In this document: positions 1-7,029 of the stretch, one piece after another | Position numbering within the stretch: the first letter of the stretch is position 1 | Layout of the letters: every line of letters starts with the position of its first letter | DNA from: Pelomonas sp. Root405 | GTDB lineage: Bacteria; Pseudomonadota; Gammaproteobacteria; Burkholderiales; Burkholderiaceae_C | Length of the DNA: 64,000 nt | Direction: 5' to 3' | NCBI RefSeq assembly: GCF_001425165.1 | Contig: NZ_LMDU01000012.1 | Coordinates: 568,006-632,005 of the forward strand | Made by a program: the position numbers and the translations under genes | The notes under the pieces: model-generated | Database searches by the model: none | Seen by the model: the letters and a program-made list of their open reading frames with translations, nothing else | Told to the model about the DNA's origin: nothing

Positions 1-171
1 AAAGCTCAGCCAGCCGAAGCGGTTGCGGTTCAGCGCCGCACAGGTCTCGCGGCGCAGCGAGCGCATGGGCAGCCACAGGAAGTAGCTCGGATAGGCGAAG
101 GCATGCTCGCGCGGGCGCAGCCGCCGGTGGTAGACCTGTCCCATGCCGAGCTGGGGTGCTGAGGTGCTCAC
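1..171 (-). CDS. DUF1365 family protein, N-terminal part (gene runs off the left edge)
   Basis: The visible 57 codons read from a GTG and include YHRRLRPREHAFAYPSYF and NRFGWLSF, the N-terminal pattern of the DUF1365 family (short segment before the family's H/D-rich part). The GTG overlaps the TGA of the upstream oxidoreductase gene as GTGA, so the two are translationally coupled in one operon. DUF1365 genes commonly sit with an FAD oxidoreductase and a cyclopropane-fatty-acid synthase-like methylase in light or singlet-oxygen regulons. That pairing suggests membrane-lipid modification, but the biochemical role of DUF1365 is not established. The rest of the gene lies outside the window. Confidence 0.85.
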   Translation of the reverse strand, partial: MSTSAPQLGMGQVYHRRLRPREHAFAYPSYFLWLPMRSLRRETCAALNRNRFGWLSF

Positions 172-1490
172 GCCAGCACCCGTGAAATGAGCTGCTGGGC
201 GGCGGTCAGGCCCGACAGCAGGCCGTCCTCGTGAAAGCCATAGCGCGTCCACGCGCCGGCAAACCAGACGCCGCCGTTGCCCTGAATCTCGTGCAGGCGG
301 GCCTGGGCGCGCACGGCGGCATCGTCAAACACCGGGTGGGCGTAGTCGTAGCGGCCGATGACCCGCGCCGGGTCGGGCTGGCGCAGCGGGTTCAGCGACA
401 CGACGACGGGATGCTGCCAGGGCAGGGGCTGCAGCTGGTTCAGCAGATAGTGCAGGCAGACCGAGGCGCCGGCGCCGCCGCGATCCCGCCCGCTCTCGTA
501 GTTCCAGGCCGCCCAGGCGCTGCGGCGCTGCGGCAGCAGCGCCGCGTCGGTGTGCAGCACGGCCACGTTGAGCTGGTAGCGGATGGCGCCCAGCAGCTCG
601 CGCTCGGCGGCGCTGGCATTGGCCAGCAAGGCCAGGCTCTGGTCGCTGTGACCGGCGAGGATGACGGCATCGAAGCGCTCAACACCTTGGTGCGTGCCGA
701 CCGCCACACCGCCATCGGGCAGCCGGCACACGGCCTGCACCGGCGTGCTCAGGCGCACTTCGTGAATGGCCGGCAGCATGGCCTCGACGTAGTGGCGCGC
801 GCCGCCCGTCACCGTCCACCACTGCGGCCGGTCGTTCACCTGCAACAGGCCGTGGTTGTGGCAAAAGCGGATCAGCGTTCGGATGGGGAACTGCAGCATC
901 TGCGCCGTCGGGCAGGACCAGATGCAGGCGACCATGGGCAGCAAATACCAGTCCCTGAAGCCGCGGCCGAAGCGGTGGCGGTCGAGGAAGGAGGCGATGG
1001 GTTCCGACAGCGCCGCCTCCTCGCCCCGCGCGGCGAGGGCCGTGCACAGGCGGTTGAAGCGCAGCAGGTCGGCCAACATGCCCCAAAAGGCCGGCCGCAG
1101 CAGGTTGCGGCGCTGCGCGAAGACGCTGGCCAAGCTGCTGCCGCTCCACTCGACGCCGTCGCCGGGCACCTGGGCCGAGAAGCTCATGTCGCTCTTGGCG
1201 ACGGCAACGCCGAGCTGGTCGAACAGCTGAATCAGCAGCGGATAGGTGCGCTCGTTGAAGACAAGGAAGCCGGTGTCAACGCCGTGCGTGATGCCGTCGA
1301 GCGTGACGTCCACCGTGTGCGTGTGGCCGCCCGCGCGGGCTCCGGCCTCGAACAAGGTGACATGGGCGCGGTCGCTCAGCGCCCAGGCGGCTGACAGCCC
1401 CGCGACGCCGCTTCCAATCACGGCAATGCGCTTCTCGGTGCGGCTACCCGGACCACGCGGATGCCCGCGGCCGCGCAGCAGTCCCAGCAC
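168..1490 (-). CDS. FAD/NAD(P)-binding oxidoreductase, amine-oxidase fold, of the DUF1365-linked family
   Basis: The protein opens with a Rossmann dinucleotide motif (IAVIGSGVAGLSAAWAL, about residues 22-38), followed by FEAGARAGGHTHTVDV, as in the flavin amine-oxidase/desaturase superfamily. It ends with WFAGAWTRYGFHEDGLLSG, the C-terminal FAD-contact region of this COG2907-like group. Start choice is uncertain. No ATG lies close to the conserved N-terminus, and the GTG at 1490 gives 440 residues, while upstream codons would read through a hairpin terminator. It is coupled to the DUF1365 gene and divergent from litR. Inference: a light- or singlet-oxygen-induced flavoenzyme acting on membrane fatty acids, by analogy with such operons elsewhere. 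Confidence 0.85.
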   Translation of the reverse strand: MLGLLRGRGHPRGPGSRTEKRIAVIGSGVAGLSAAWALSDRAHVTLFEAGARAGGHTHTVDVTLDGITHGVDTGFLVFNERTYPLLIQLFDQLGVAVAKSDMSFSAQVPGDGVEWSGSSLASVFAQRRNLLRPAFWGMLADLLRFNRLCTALAARGEEAALSEPIASFLDRHRFGRGFRDWYLLPMVACIWSCPTAQMLQFPIRTLIRFCHNHGLLQVNDRPQWWTVTGGARHYVEAMLPAIHEVRLSTPVQAVCRLPDGGVAVGTHQGVERFDAVILAGHSDQSLALLANASAAERELLGAIRYQLNVAVLHTDAALLPQRRSAWAAWNYESGRDRGGAGASVCLHYLLNQLQPLPWQHPVVVSLNPLRQPDPARVIGRYDYAHPVFDDAAVRAQARLHEIQGNGGVWFAGAWTRYGFHEDGLLSGLTAAQQLISRVLA

Positions 1491-1519
1491 AGGCTCGGCA
1501 TGGGCCGAACCCGCGCCGC

Positions 1520-1553
1520 AAAAGGAAGGGCCCGTGTCATCGACACGGGCCCT
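1520..1553 (-). terminator. Rho-independent terminator-like hairpin upstream of the oxidoreductase gene
   Basis: A perfect 12-bp stem (GGGCCCGTGTC core at 1528-1538 and its complement at 1542-1552, closed by A1527-T1553) has a 3-nt loop. On the minus strand it is followed by TTCCTTTT. It lies about 30 bp before the chosen start of the oxidoreductase gene, so it would either end a short upstream transcript or act as an attenuator in the leader. Confidence 0.7.
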
Positions 1554-1640
1554 GGCTGTAAAAGTGGCCGCAGAACGCCCCGGAGCCAACGAGGGAGGGA
1601 GGGAGGAGGAGGAGAACGGCTCCGAGATTGCTGCTCTGGT
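1520..1640 (-). ncRNA. Candidate small RNA with CU-rich hairpin loop
   Basis: On the minus strand a 9-bp stem (CTCGGAGCC at 1626-1618, pairing with 1587-1579, one G-U pair) encloses a 30-nt loop. The loop is almost pure pyrimidine, with repeated CCTCC/CCCTCCC units (1615-1591). A strong terminator hairpin follows at 1553-1520. A CU-rich, anti-Shine-Dalgarno loop plus intrinsic terminator is the layout of the CcsR/cuckoo-type RNAs linked to photo-oxidative stress in alphaproteobacteria. The 5' end is not defined, and no promoter could be assigned with confidence. The element could also be the leader of the oxidoreductase mRNA. Confidence 0.4.
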
Positions 1641-1896
1641 CTCAGAGAGGTTGTGCGACCTAAATTCCTGATTGAACGGTGTCGACCCCAGTCGAGCAGG
1701 ACCCGGGTTTTCACTGGCGGTGTAGCTCGATAGTTGAGCCGGAACATGAAGTTCCAAGTCGGTGTACCCAGTTCGGGCGACGATTGTTGTCGTCATCGTT
1801 CAAGTCCGGCACTGCTTCGCTTGGCGCTCGGCCGCTTTGCAAACAGTTGCAAGGCGCCGTGAAGGGCTGGCGACATATCGAAGCGGTTGTTGATGG

Positions 1897-1911
1897 TTTG
1901 TCCTGGGCAAA
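1897..1911. promoter_or_regulatory. Palindromic site A, candidate LitR operator
   Basis: TTTGTCCTGGGCAAA is a 15-bp near-palindrome with one mismatched pair. It resembles site B at 1961-1973. It overlaps a possible forward -35 box (TGGGCA, 1904-1909), placed 17 bp before a -10-like TATATT (1927-1932). A repressor bound here would block RNA polymerase for litR. Assignment to LitR is inferred only from position. Confidence 0.45.
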
Positions 1912-1932
1912 TTGCGTCTGCAGCGCTATATT
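1904..1932 (+). promoter_or_regulatory. Candidate sigma70-type promoter for litR
   Basis: TGGGCA (1904-1909) and TATATT (1927-1932) are separated by 17 bp, with 4/6 and 5/6 matches to the consensus hexamers. This would start transcription near 1939, about 85 bp before the litR GTG. The region is notably AT-richer than its surroundings. Confidence 0.4.
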
Positions 1933-1960
1933 AGGTCAAGAATTGAAGTTTGTACTATTT

Positions 1961-1973
1961 TTGTCCAGGACAA
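1961..1973. promoter_or_regulatory. Palindromic site B, candidate LitR operator
   Basis: TTGTCCAGGACAA is a perfect 13-bp palindrome around a central A, 50 bp before the litR start codon. Its centre (1967) lies 63 bp, or six helical turns, from the centre of site A (1904). Two matched sites on one DNA face suit a tetrameric regulator such as CarH/LitR. Confidence 0.45.
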
Positions 1974-2022
1974 TTTATGCGTGACCGGTCGTTTTCAACG
2001 CCAATGACCTGCGGGCTGCGCC

Positions 2023-2997
2023 GTGGCTGAGCCCCTGGTTTACGCGGGTGGCGGCGCTGCGGATGCCACTGCGCCAGCGACGGGCGTCGGCATCACCGCG
2101 GTGGAGCGGGACACGGGCATCAGCAAGGAAACGCTGCGCGTCTGGGAGCGCCGCTACGGTTTCCCCGCGCCATCGCGCGACGCCGCGGGCGAGCGGCTCT
2201 ACCCGCAGGAGCAGGTGCTCAAGCTGCGGCTCGTCAAGCGGCTGCTGGACGCCGGGCACCGGCCCGGCCGCATCGTGGCGGCGCCGCTGACGGAGCTGTC
2301 GGCGCTGCTGCAGCCCCCTGTTGCCGCGAGCGAGGCGGCCAGCGGGGCCGAGGCGCCCGAGGTGGCGGCCTGCACCGCGCTGCTGCAAAGCCATGACGTC
2401 GACGGCTTGCGCCGCACGCTGTCACAGGCCGTGCTGCGCCGGGGGCTTGCGGGCAGCATCAGCCAGGTGTTTGCGCCATTGACCACGCGCATCGGCGAGC
2501 TGTGGATGAGCGGCGAGCTGCAGGTGTTTGAAGAGCACATTTACAGCGAGTCGCTGCAACTTGTGCTGCGCCAGTCCATTCACGCCTTGCCGGTCAATCT
2601 GCAGGGTGCCGGCCCGCGTGTACTGCTCACCACGCTGCCCGGTGAAGGCCATGCGCTGGGCCTGCTGATGGCCGAGGCGCTGCTCAGCCTGGAGGGTGCC
2701 GTCTGTCTGTCGCTGGGCGTGCAGACGCCGATTGCCCAGCTGCCCGCAGCGGCGGCGGTGCACCGCGCTGATGTCGTGGCGCTCAGCTTCAGCGGGCAGC
2801 TGCCCGCGCGCGCCGTCTTTGACGGACTGGGCCAGCTGCGCGAGCAACTGCCGGCCAATGTCGAGATCTGGGCTGGCGGCAGCAACCGGGCACTCCGTTT
2901 GCCGGGTGTGCCGGACGGCGTGCGCTGTGTTGATGGCCTGGCTGCGATCACGCCAGAGATTGCGCGCTGGCGCGAACTTTTAGAATCAGGTCTCTAA
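2023..2997 (+). CDS. litR: LitR/CarH-type MerR regulator, adenosylcobalamin photoreceptor
   Basis: Residues 24-90 form a MerR-type winged helix (GITAVERDTGISKETLRVWERRYGF). About residues 115-190 are the helical cap and about 198-310 the B12-binding Rossmann domain. The light-sensing signature W-x9-EH is intact (W161, E171, H172). The cobalamin motif E208-x-H210-x-x-G213 supplies the lower axial ligand H210. In this family the AdoCbl-bound tetramer represses in the dark and dissociates on illumination. GTG 2023 is the first possible start, because an in-frame TGA lies at 2005-2007. Palindromes A and B lie directly upstream, and the di-iron gene follows after 12 bp, so both are probably co-transcribed and autoregulated. 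The length (324) is normal. Confidence 0.93.
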   Translation: MAEPLVYAGGGAADATAPATGVGITAVERDTGISKETLRVWERRYGFPAPSRDAAGERLYPQEQVLKLRLVKRLLDAGHRPGRIVAAPLTELSALLQPPVAASEAASGAEAPEVAACTALLQSHDVDGLRRTLSQAVLRRGLAGSISQVFAPLTTRIGELWMSGELQVFEEHIYSESLQLVLRQSIHALPVNLQGAGPRVLLTTLPGEGHALGLLMAEALLSLEGAVCLSLGVQTPIAQLPAAAAVHRADVVALSFSGQLPARAVFDGLGQLREQLPANVEIWAGGSNRALRLPGVPDGVRCVDGLAAITPEIARWRELLESGL

Positions 2998-3009
2998 CGA
3001 GGACCCGCC

Positions 3010-3879
3010 ATGCTTTACCCCGAACTGTTCAAGCAACTGGAAGCCGTGCGCTGGAACATGGATCGCGACATTCCCTGGGATAAGTTCGACGCCACCCAGC
3101 TGAGCGACGAACAGGCCCAGACGATCAAGATGAACGCCATCACCGAGTGGGCGGCGCTGCCGGCCACCGAGATGTTCTTGCGCGACAACCGCGAAGACAG
3201 CGACTTTTCGGCCTTCATGTCGGTGTGGTTCTTCGAGGAGCAAAAGCACAGCCTCGTGCTGATGGAGTACCTCAGGCGCTTCCGTCCCGACCTCGTCCCT
3301 ACCGAGGAAGAGCTGCACGAGGTGCGCTTCGATTTCGACCCCGCCCCGGCACTCGAAACGCTGATGCTGCATTTTTGCGGCGAGATTCGCCTCAACCACT
3401 GGTACCGCCGCGCGGCCGAGTGGCACACCGAGCCGGTCATCAAGGCGATCTACGAAACCTTGTCGCGCGACGAGGCCCGCCATGGCGGCGCCTACCTGCG
3501 CTACATGAAGCGCGCCATGACCAAGTTCGGCGACGAGGCGCGCGCCGCCTTTGCCAAGGTCGGCGTGCTGATGGCCAGCGCGCGTCGCACCGCCCAGGCG
3601 CTGCACCCGACCAACCTGCACGTCAACACCAAGCTCTTCCCGCGCGACACCATCCAGAGCCGACTGCCCGACCCCGAGTGGCTGGAGCACTGGCTGGACA
3701 AGCAGATCCAGTTCGACTCGGTCTGGGAGAACAAGGTCGTTGAGCGCATCCTGCACAACATGAGCCTGCTGATGGACCGCAGCTTTGCCACCGTGCAAGA
3801 ACTCAACCGCTTCCGCAAAGAAATGGCGGCACGCATCGTGCCGCCATCTGCGGAAAGCCTGGCCAGCAAGCCGGCCTGA
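3010..3879 (+). CDS. Di-iron ferritin-like / acyl-ACP desaturase-like protein
   Basis: The protein is all-helical and 289 residues long, with two E-x-x-H di-iron half-sites: E77-x-x-H80 in FFEEQKH and E155-x-x-H158 in SRDEARH. E46 and E125 are likely bridging partners. This is the metal-ligand pattern of soluble di-iron acyl-ACP desaturases and related oxidases. The start is supported by GAGG 7-10 nt upstream of ATG 3010. The gene follows litR by 12 bp and is probably under the same light-responsive control. The substrate is unknown. A role in fatty-acid oxidation or desaturation during photo-oxidative stress is an inference from the fold and from the neighbouring DUF1365/oxidoreductase operon. 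Confidence 0.8.
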   Translation: MLYPELFKQLEAVRWNMDRDIPWDKFDATQLSDEQAQTIKMNAITEWAALPATEMFLRDNREDSDFSAFMSVWFFEEQKHSLVLMEYLRRFRPDLVPTEEELHEVRFDFDPAPALETLMLHFCGEIRLNHWYRRAAEWHTEPVIKAIYETLSRDEARHGGAYLRYMKRAMTKFGDEARAAFAKVGVLMASARRTAQALHPTNLHVNTKLFPRDTIQSRLPDPEWLEHWLDKQIQFDSVWENKVVERILHNMSLLMDRSFATVQELNRFRKEMAARIVPPSAESLASKPA

Positions 3880-3889
3880 GCCCCGCGGC

Positions 3890-4756
3890 TCAACCGCCGC
3901 GCGAGCGCTTCAGCACCACCAGGGCGAAGGCTGCTGCGGCAACAGCTGCCCAGCCGAGGAACTGCGCCGTCGCCAGCTGGGCCAGCGTCTTGCCCAGGTC
4001 TTGCAGCACCCAGGTGACCAGGTTGGTGCCCGACTCCAACGCTTGGACCAGGCTCCTGCCGTCGTACACCAGCGTGTGGTTGATCTGCTCGTTCAAGCCC
4101 TGCAGCGCGCGCAGCGGCCATTCGATGTCGTAGACCTGGTACAGCACGGCCACGGCCACGCCGACGCCGACCAACACGACCGGCACGCCCAGCCGCTTCA
4201 ACCAGGCCGAGGCGGCCATCAGCACGAAGATCACGGGCGCCAGCCACAGCATCAACGGCAAGGTGCCGACGAGGCCGCGCACCAGCAGCGGCGTGGCCGC
4301 CATGATGACCTCGCCCCAGTTAACCGCCAGCGCGGTGGAGAAGTCGGCCCGGCTCGTCAGCACGCTCATCGCAATCGGGATGCCGAACAGCATGCCGACG
4401 ACGGCGCCACCCAGCGGCGCCAGCCAGGCATGGGCGATCACCGTGGACATCACGCTCTCGCTCGGCCTGCCCGGCAAAGACAGCCAGAACTCGATGGAAC
4501 GGTCCTGCGTGTCGCGCCGCGCCAGGCCCGGCAGCTGGAACAGCGCCACCAGCAGCGAGATGCCATAGACGGCGCAAGCGCTCATCATGACCATGCCGAC
4601 GGCCATCAACTCGGGGCTGTCCATCGGCAGGCCGTTGATCTCGCCGAACGGCAACGCCGCCAGGAAGAGCAGCGGGGGCGCCAGCGCGGCAATCAGCCAG
4701 CCGCGCTTGTGCTGCATCCATTCGCGCTGCAGCAGGGTGGGGATATGGTTTGTCAT
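3890..4756 (-). CDS. ABC transporter permease (ABC-2 type)
   Basis: This 288-residue integral membrane protein has about six hydrophobic segments (for example GWLIAALAPPLLFLAALPF near the N-terminus, then AVGMVMMSACAVYGISLLV). It matches the permease half of a YtrBC-like exporter. It is the last gene of a three-gene operon, 13 bp after the ATPase gene. The substrate cannot be read from the sequence. It converges on the di-iron gene with 10 bp between stop codons. Confidence 0.82.
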   Translation of the reverse strand: MTNHIPTLLQREWMQHKRGWLIAALAPPLLFLAALPFGEINGLPMDSPELMAVGMVMMSACAVYGISLLVALFQLPGLARRDTQDRSIEFWLSLPGRPSESVMSTVIAHAWLAPLGGAVVGMLFGIPIAMSVLTSRADFSTALAVNWGEVIMAATPLLVRGLVGTLPLMLWLAPVIFVLMAASAWLKRLGVPVVLVGVGVAVAVLYQVYDIEWPLRALQGLNEQINHTLVYDGRSLVQALESGTNLVTWVLQDLGKTLAQLATAQFLGWAAVAAAAFALVVLKRSRGG

Positions 4757-4769
4757 GGCGGCTCCTTGA

Positions 4770-5639
4770 TCAGGCTTGCTTGTTGTTCAGCGCCGGGTTG
4801 CGGGTCAGCGCCATGAAGAGGTCGACAAGGCTGGGGCGCACGCGCTGGCCCAGGCTCGTGATGTGTTCGGGCGGCGGGCCGTCGAACAGCGACGTCGTGC
4901 GGCCCTGCTCGCGGTAGCGCAGCAGCGGGTGGGCTGCGGCCATCGCATCGGCCGCGGCCGGGTCGTGGTTCAGTGCCACGAAGCGGCGGTCGATGTCCTC
5001 CAGGCTGATCGACAGCGCCACGCGACCCTCGTCCAGCATGATCACGTCCGACAGCAGCGCCTCGACTTCCTCCACCTGGTGCGTCGAGATCAGCACGCTG
5101 CGCTCGCCGTCGCACCACTCGTCGATGAGCATCTCGTAGAAGCTCTTGCGCGACACCACGTCCAGGCCCAGCGTCGGCTCGTCCAGGATCATCAACTTGG
5201 CGTCGATGGCGGCGATCAGCGCCAGGTGCGTCTGCGCCACCATGCCCTTGGACAGGCTCTTGACCTTGTCGCCCTCGCTGACGCTGGTGCGCTTGAGCAG
5301 CGCCCGCGCCCGCTCGGCCGAGAACTTTGGCTGCAGCTGGCTCATCAGCGTGATCAGCTCATGCACCTTGGCCCAGCGCGGCAGCACCGCCACGTCGGGG
5401 ATGTAGCTCAGCTCGGTCAGCAATTGCTGGCGGTTCCGGGTCGGCTCCAGGCCCAGCACGCTCATCTGGCCCTGCACCGGCAGCAGGCCGACCAGCGCCT
5501 TCATCAGCGAGGTCTTGCCCGCGCCGTTGTGGCCAAGCAGGCCGACGACACGGCCCTTGGGCACGGTGATGGAGACGTCGTTCAGCGCGGTCTTCTTGCC
5601 GTAGCGCAGCGAGACGTTCTTGACTTCGATCAGGTTCAT
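4770..5639 (-). CDS. ABC transporter ATP-binding protein (YtrB-like)
   Basis: Walker A lies at residues 34-44 (GLLGHNGAGKT). A divergent ABC signature (SLSKGM, about 128-133) and Walker B with LMILDEPTLGLD (about 149-160) are also visible, and the switch histidine follows in STHQVEEVE. The 289-residue length is normal for this family. The start codon overlaps the stop of the GntR gene as ATGA. Together with the permease it makes a complete ABC unit. YtrA-regulated exporters often respond to cell-envelope stress, but no substrate is indicated here. Confidence 0.9.
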   Translation of the reverse strand: MNLIEVKNVSLRYGKKTALNDVSITVPKGRVVGLLGHNGAGKTSLMKALVGLLPVQGQMSVLGLEPTRNRQQLLTELSYIPDVAVLPRWAKVHELITLMSQLQPKFSAERARALLKRTSVSEGDKVKSLSKGMVAQTHLALIAAIDAKLMILDEPTLGLDVVSRKSFYEMLIDEWCDGERSVLISTHQVEEVEALLSDVIMLDEGRVALSISLEDIDRRFVALNHDPAAADAMAAAHPLLRYREQGRTTSLFDGPPPEHITSLGQRVRPSLVDLFMALTRNPALNNKQA

Positions 5640-5989
5640 GTCGACTCCCAGTTCAGATCCTTGGCGGTCAGCCCCAGCCGCTTGAGCTTGGCGCGCAGAG
5701 TCGGCCAGTCCTTCTGCAGGAACTGCTCGCGCTCGTGCCGCAGCAGCCGCTCCCGGGCGCCGGCCATCACATACATGCCCAGGCCGCGCCGCGACTCGAT
5801 CAGACCGTGGTCGCTGAGCGCCTGCAGCGCCCGCGTCACGGTCAGCGGGTTGATGACGTACTGGCTGGCGAGTACGCGCACCGAGGGCAGGGCCTCGCCT
5901 TCCGGGGGGCTGCCGTCAAGCAGCTGCACGGCCAGGCGGTCGGCAAGCTGCTGGTAAATCGGCGCCTGGTCTGTCCAGGTGGGAGTCAT
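5636..5989 (-). CDS. GntR-family transcriptional regulator, YtrA subfamily
   Basis: The protein has 117 residues: an N-terminal GntR winged helix (QAPIYQQLADRLAVQLL; PSVRVLASQYVINPLTVTRAL) and only a short helical C-terminal tail instead of a full effector domain, which defines the YtrA type. The ATG at 5989 has CGGAG upstream and fits the family N-terminus; longer starts run into unrelated sequence. It is first in an operon with the ABC genes. An inverted repeat lies 12 bp before the start codon, fitting negative autoregulation. Confidence 0.9.
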   Translation of the reverse strand: MTPTWTDQAPIYQQLADRLAVQLLDGSPPEGEALPSVRVLASQYVINPLTVTRALQALSDHGLIESRRGLGMYVMAGARERLLRHEREQFLQKDWPTLRAKLKRLGLTAKDLNWEST

Positions 5990-6000
5990 GGGTGCTCCGG

Positions 6001-6024
6001 GGTGTGTTGCTGATGTAGCACACC
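6001..6024. promoter_or_regulatory. Inverted repeat before the GntR gene, candidate operator
   Basis: GGTGTG (6001-6006) and CACACC (6019-6024) form perfect 6-bp arms separated by 12 bp, just upstream of the GntR start. The arm-gap-arm layout suits a YtrA-type dimer. The inner TGCT/AGCA pair is also complementary but slightly off-register. Confidence 0.45.
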
Positions 6025-6182
6025 ATATCTCCGGCGCGGGGCGGCGACCTAACTGAAGGCGACGAGCTGCAGATTCGTGGGCATGGGCTGTCGGGTTCGT
6101 CGGTGTCGACATTCTTTACGTCGATCTACTTCACGCCACCTCTCCGATGAATTACACATTTTGAATCAACAACTTACTTTCA

Positions 6183-6198
6183 TGGCCTGAAGCTTGCG
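6183..6198 (+). promoter_or_regulatory. Candidate sigma54 (RpoN) promoter of the PEP-CTERM gene
   Basis: TGGCCTGAAGCTTGCG matches the -24/-12 consensus TGGCAYRNNNNTTGCW with exact GG/GC spacing and two mismatches. It lies 46 bp upstream of the ATG. PEP-CTERM genes are known to be driven by RpoN with the PrsK/PrsR two-component system in related exopolysaccharide-producing bacteria. Confidence 0.6.
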
Positions 6199-6243
6199 TC
6201 GTGCCTAGAGACGCATGTCCGTCGCCTCGAAGGAGCCATCATC

Positions 6244-6822
6244 ATGAAATTGAGTCAGATCGCCGCGGCAGCATGTCTGTGCCTCACCAGCCTGATCGCA
6301 AGCGCAGCCCCCGTCTCGATCACGCAGAACGACGTTTTGACGACGGGTGGCCAAGACATGAGCTTCGTCTTCAACGGCTTGGCCCCGTCCAATGGTGCTG
6401 GCGGCATGATCACGATCAGCCCAAGCGGCGGCCGGATCACCGGTCTGGACCTGAGCGGCGCATTTCCCTTAGAAGCTGAGCACTTCGAAGTCACGTTTGA
6501 CGGCGTTTCTCAGGGCTTCTACAGCTGCGGTGGCGCTTCCAACAATGGCTCGACGGCCATTGGCGGTGCCACTGACAACAGCGGCAATTTCAACGATTGC
6601 GTTTTCTCGCTGTCACTGGGGTTGGCCGATTCTTTCCTGGCCGACGGCCTGCTGACGGTAGGCGTCTTGTTCGGGGCCGACGTGAGCACGTTTTCCCACG
6701 ACGATGTGGTCAACGTCGCACTGGACTACGACTCTGGCTCGCGGATTCCCGAGCCTGCCTCCCTGGCGCTGGTGAGCCTGGCTCTGCTCGGCGCTGCCGC
6801 GACGCGCCGCAAGGCTCGCTGA
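6244..6822 (+). CDS. PEP-CTERM sorting domain protein
   Basis: This 192-residue exported protein has a Sec signal peptide (about residues 1-21, cleavage near ASA-AP) and a Gly/Asn/Ser-rich body with two cysteines. It ends with the classic tail: IPEPASLAL, a hydrophobic stretch, then RRKAR. The tail directs exosortase (EpsH/XrtA) processing, and such proteins usually go to the surface or the exopolysaccharide matrix. AAGGAG at 6230-6235 is a good ribosome-binding site for ATG 6244. The gene is monocistronic, bounded by a sigma54-like promoter and a strong terminator. No exosortase gene is in this window. Confidence 0.92.
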   Translation: MKLSQIAAAACLCLTSLIASAAPVSITQNDVLTTGGQDMSFVFNGLAPSNGAGGMITISPSGGRITGLDLSGAFPLEAEHFEVTFDGVSQGFYSCGGASNNGSTAIGGATDNSGNFNDCVFSLSLGLADSFLADGLLTVGVLFGADVSTFSHDDVVNVALDYDSGSRIPEPASLALVSLALLGAAATRRKAR

Positions 6823-6843
6823 ACCAGCAGCCTGACGTACAAA

Positions 6844-6875
6844 GGGCGCCGCGGGTCACCGCGCGGCGCCCTTTT
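6844..6875 (+). terminator. Rho-independent terminator after the PEP-CTERM gene
   Basis: A GC-rich stem (GGGCGCCGCG near 6844-6853, complement near 6862-6871) is followed by TTTT. It lies 21 bp after the stop codon and closes the PEP-CTERM transcript. Confidence 0.85.
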
Positions 6876-6910
6876 CCCTTTCTGGGGAGCTGCCATCCTC
6901 GCGGTGCGCG

Positions 6911-7029
6911 ATGCGCATGCTGCTCATCACTGTCGACGGGCGCCGCAGCACGGCGGAACTGCAGAACATGCGCGCTCGCCCAAGTTCGCCGCGCAGGCGC
7001 TCGAAGAACTTCAGCGCGACGGTTTGTGA
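6911..7029 (+). pseudogene. Decayed fragment of an unknown coding sequence in a 460-bp gene-free gap
   Basis: One frame reads MRMLLITVDGRRSTAELQ. A second frame, shifted within about 20 codons, continues as KFAAQALEELQRDGL and stops. Joined, they resemble the N-terminal VDGRRS...EELxxDGL pattern of small Burkholderiales proteins with a winged-helix-like start. Nothing downstream restores a full gene, and the 7040-7335 stretch shows only short open frames without ribosome-binding sites. It is best read as a relic. Sequencing error is a weaker alternative. Confidence 0.35.

Noticed and set aside
679..1149. Long overlapping frames in the oxidoreductase and in many other high-GC genes.
   Set aside because: They are antisense or shifted frames with Ala/Arg/Pro-rich composition and no motifs.
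1679..1984. Open frame of 101 codons between the oxidoreductase and litR.
   Set aside because: It spans the palindromes and candidate promoter, has no ribosome-binding site and no recognisable motif.
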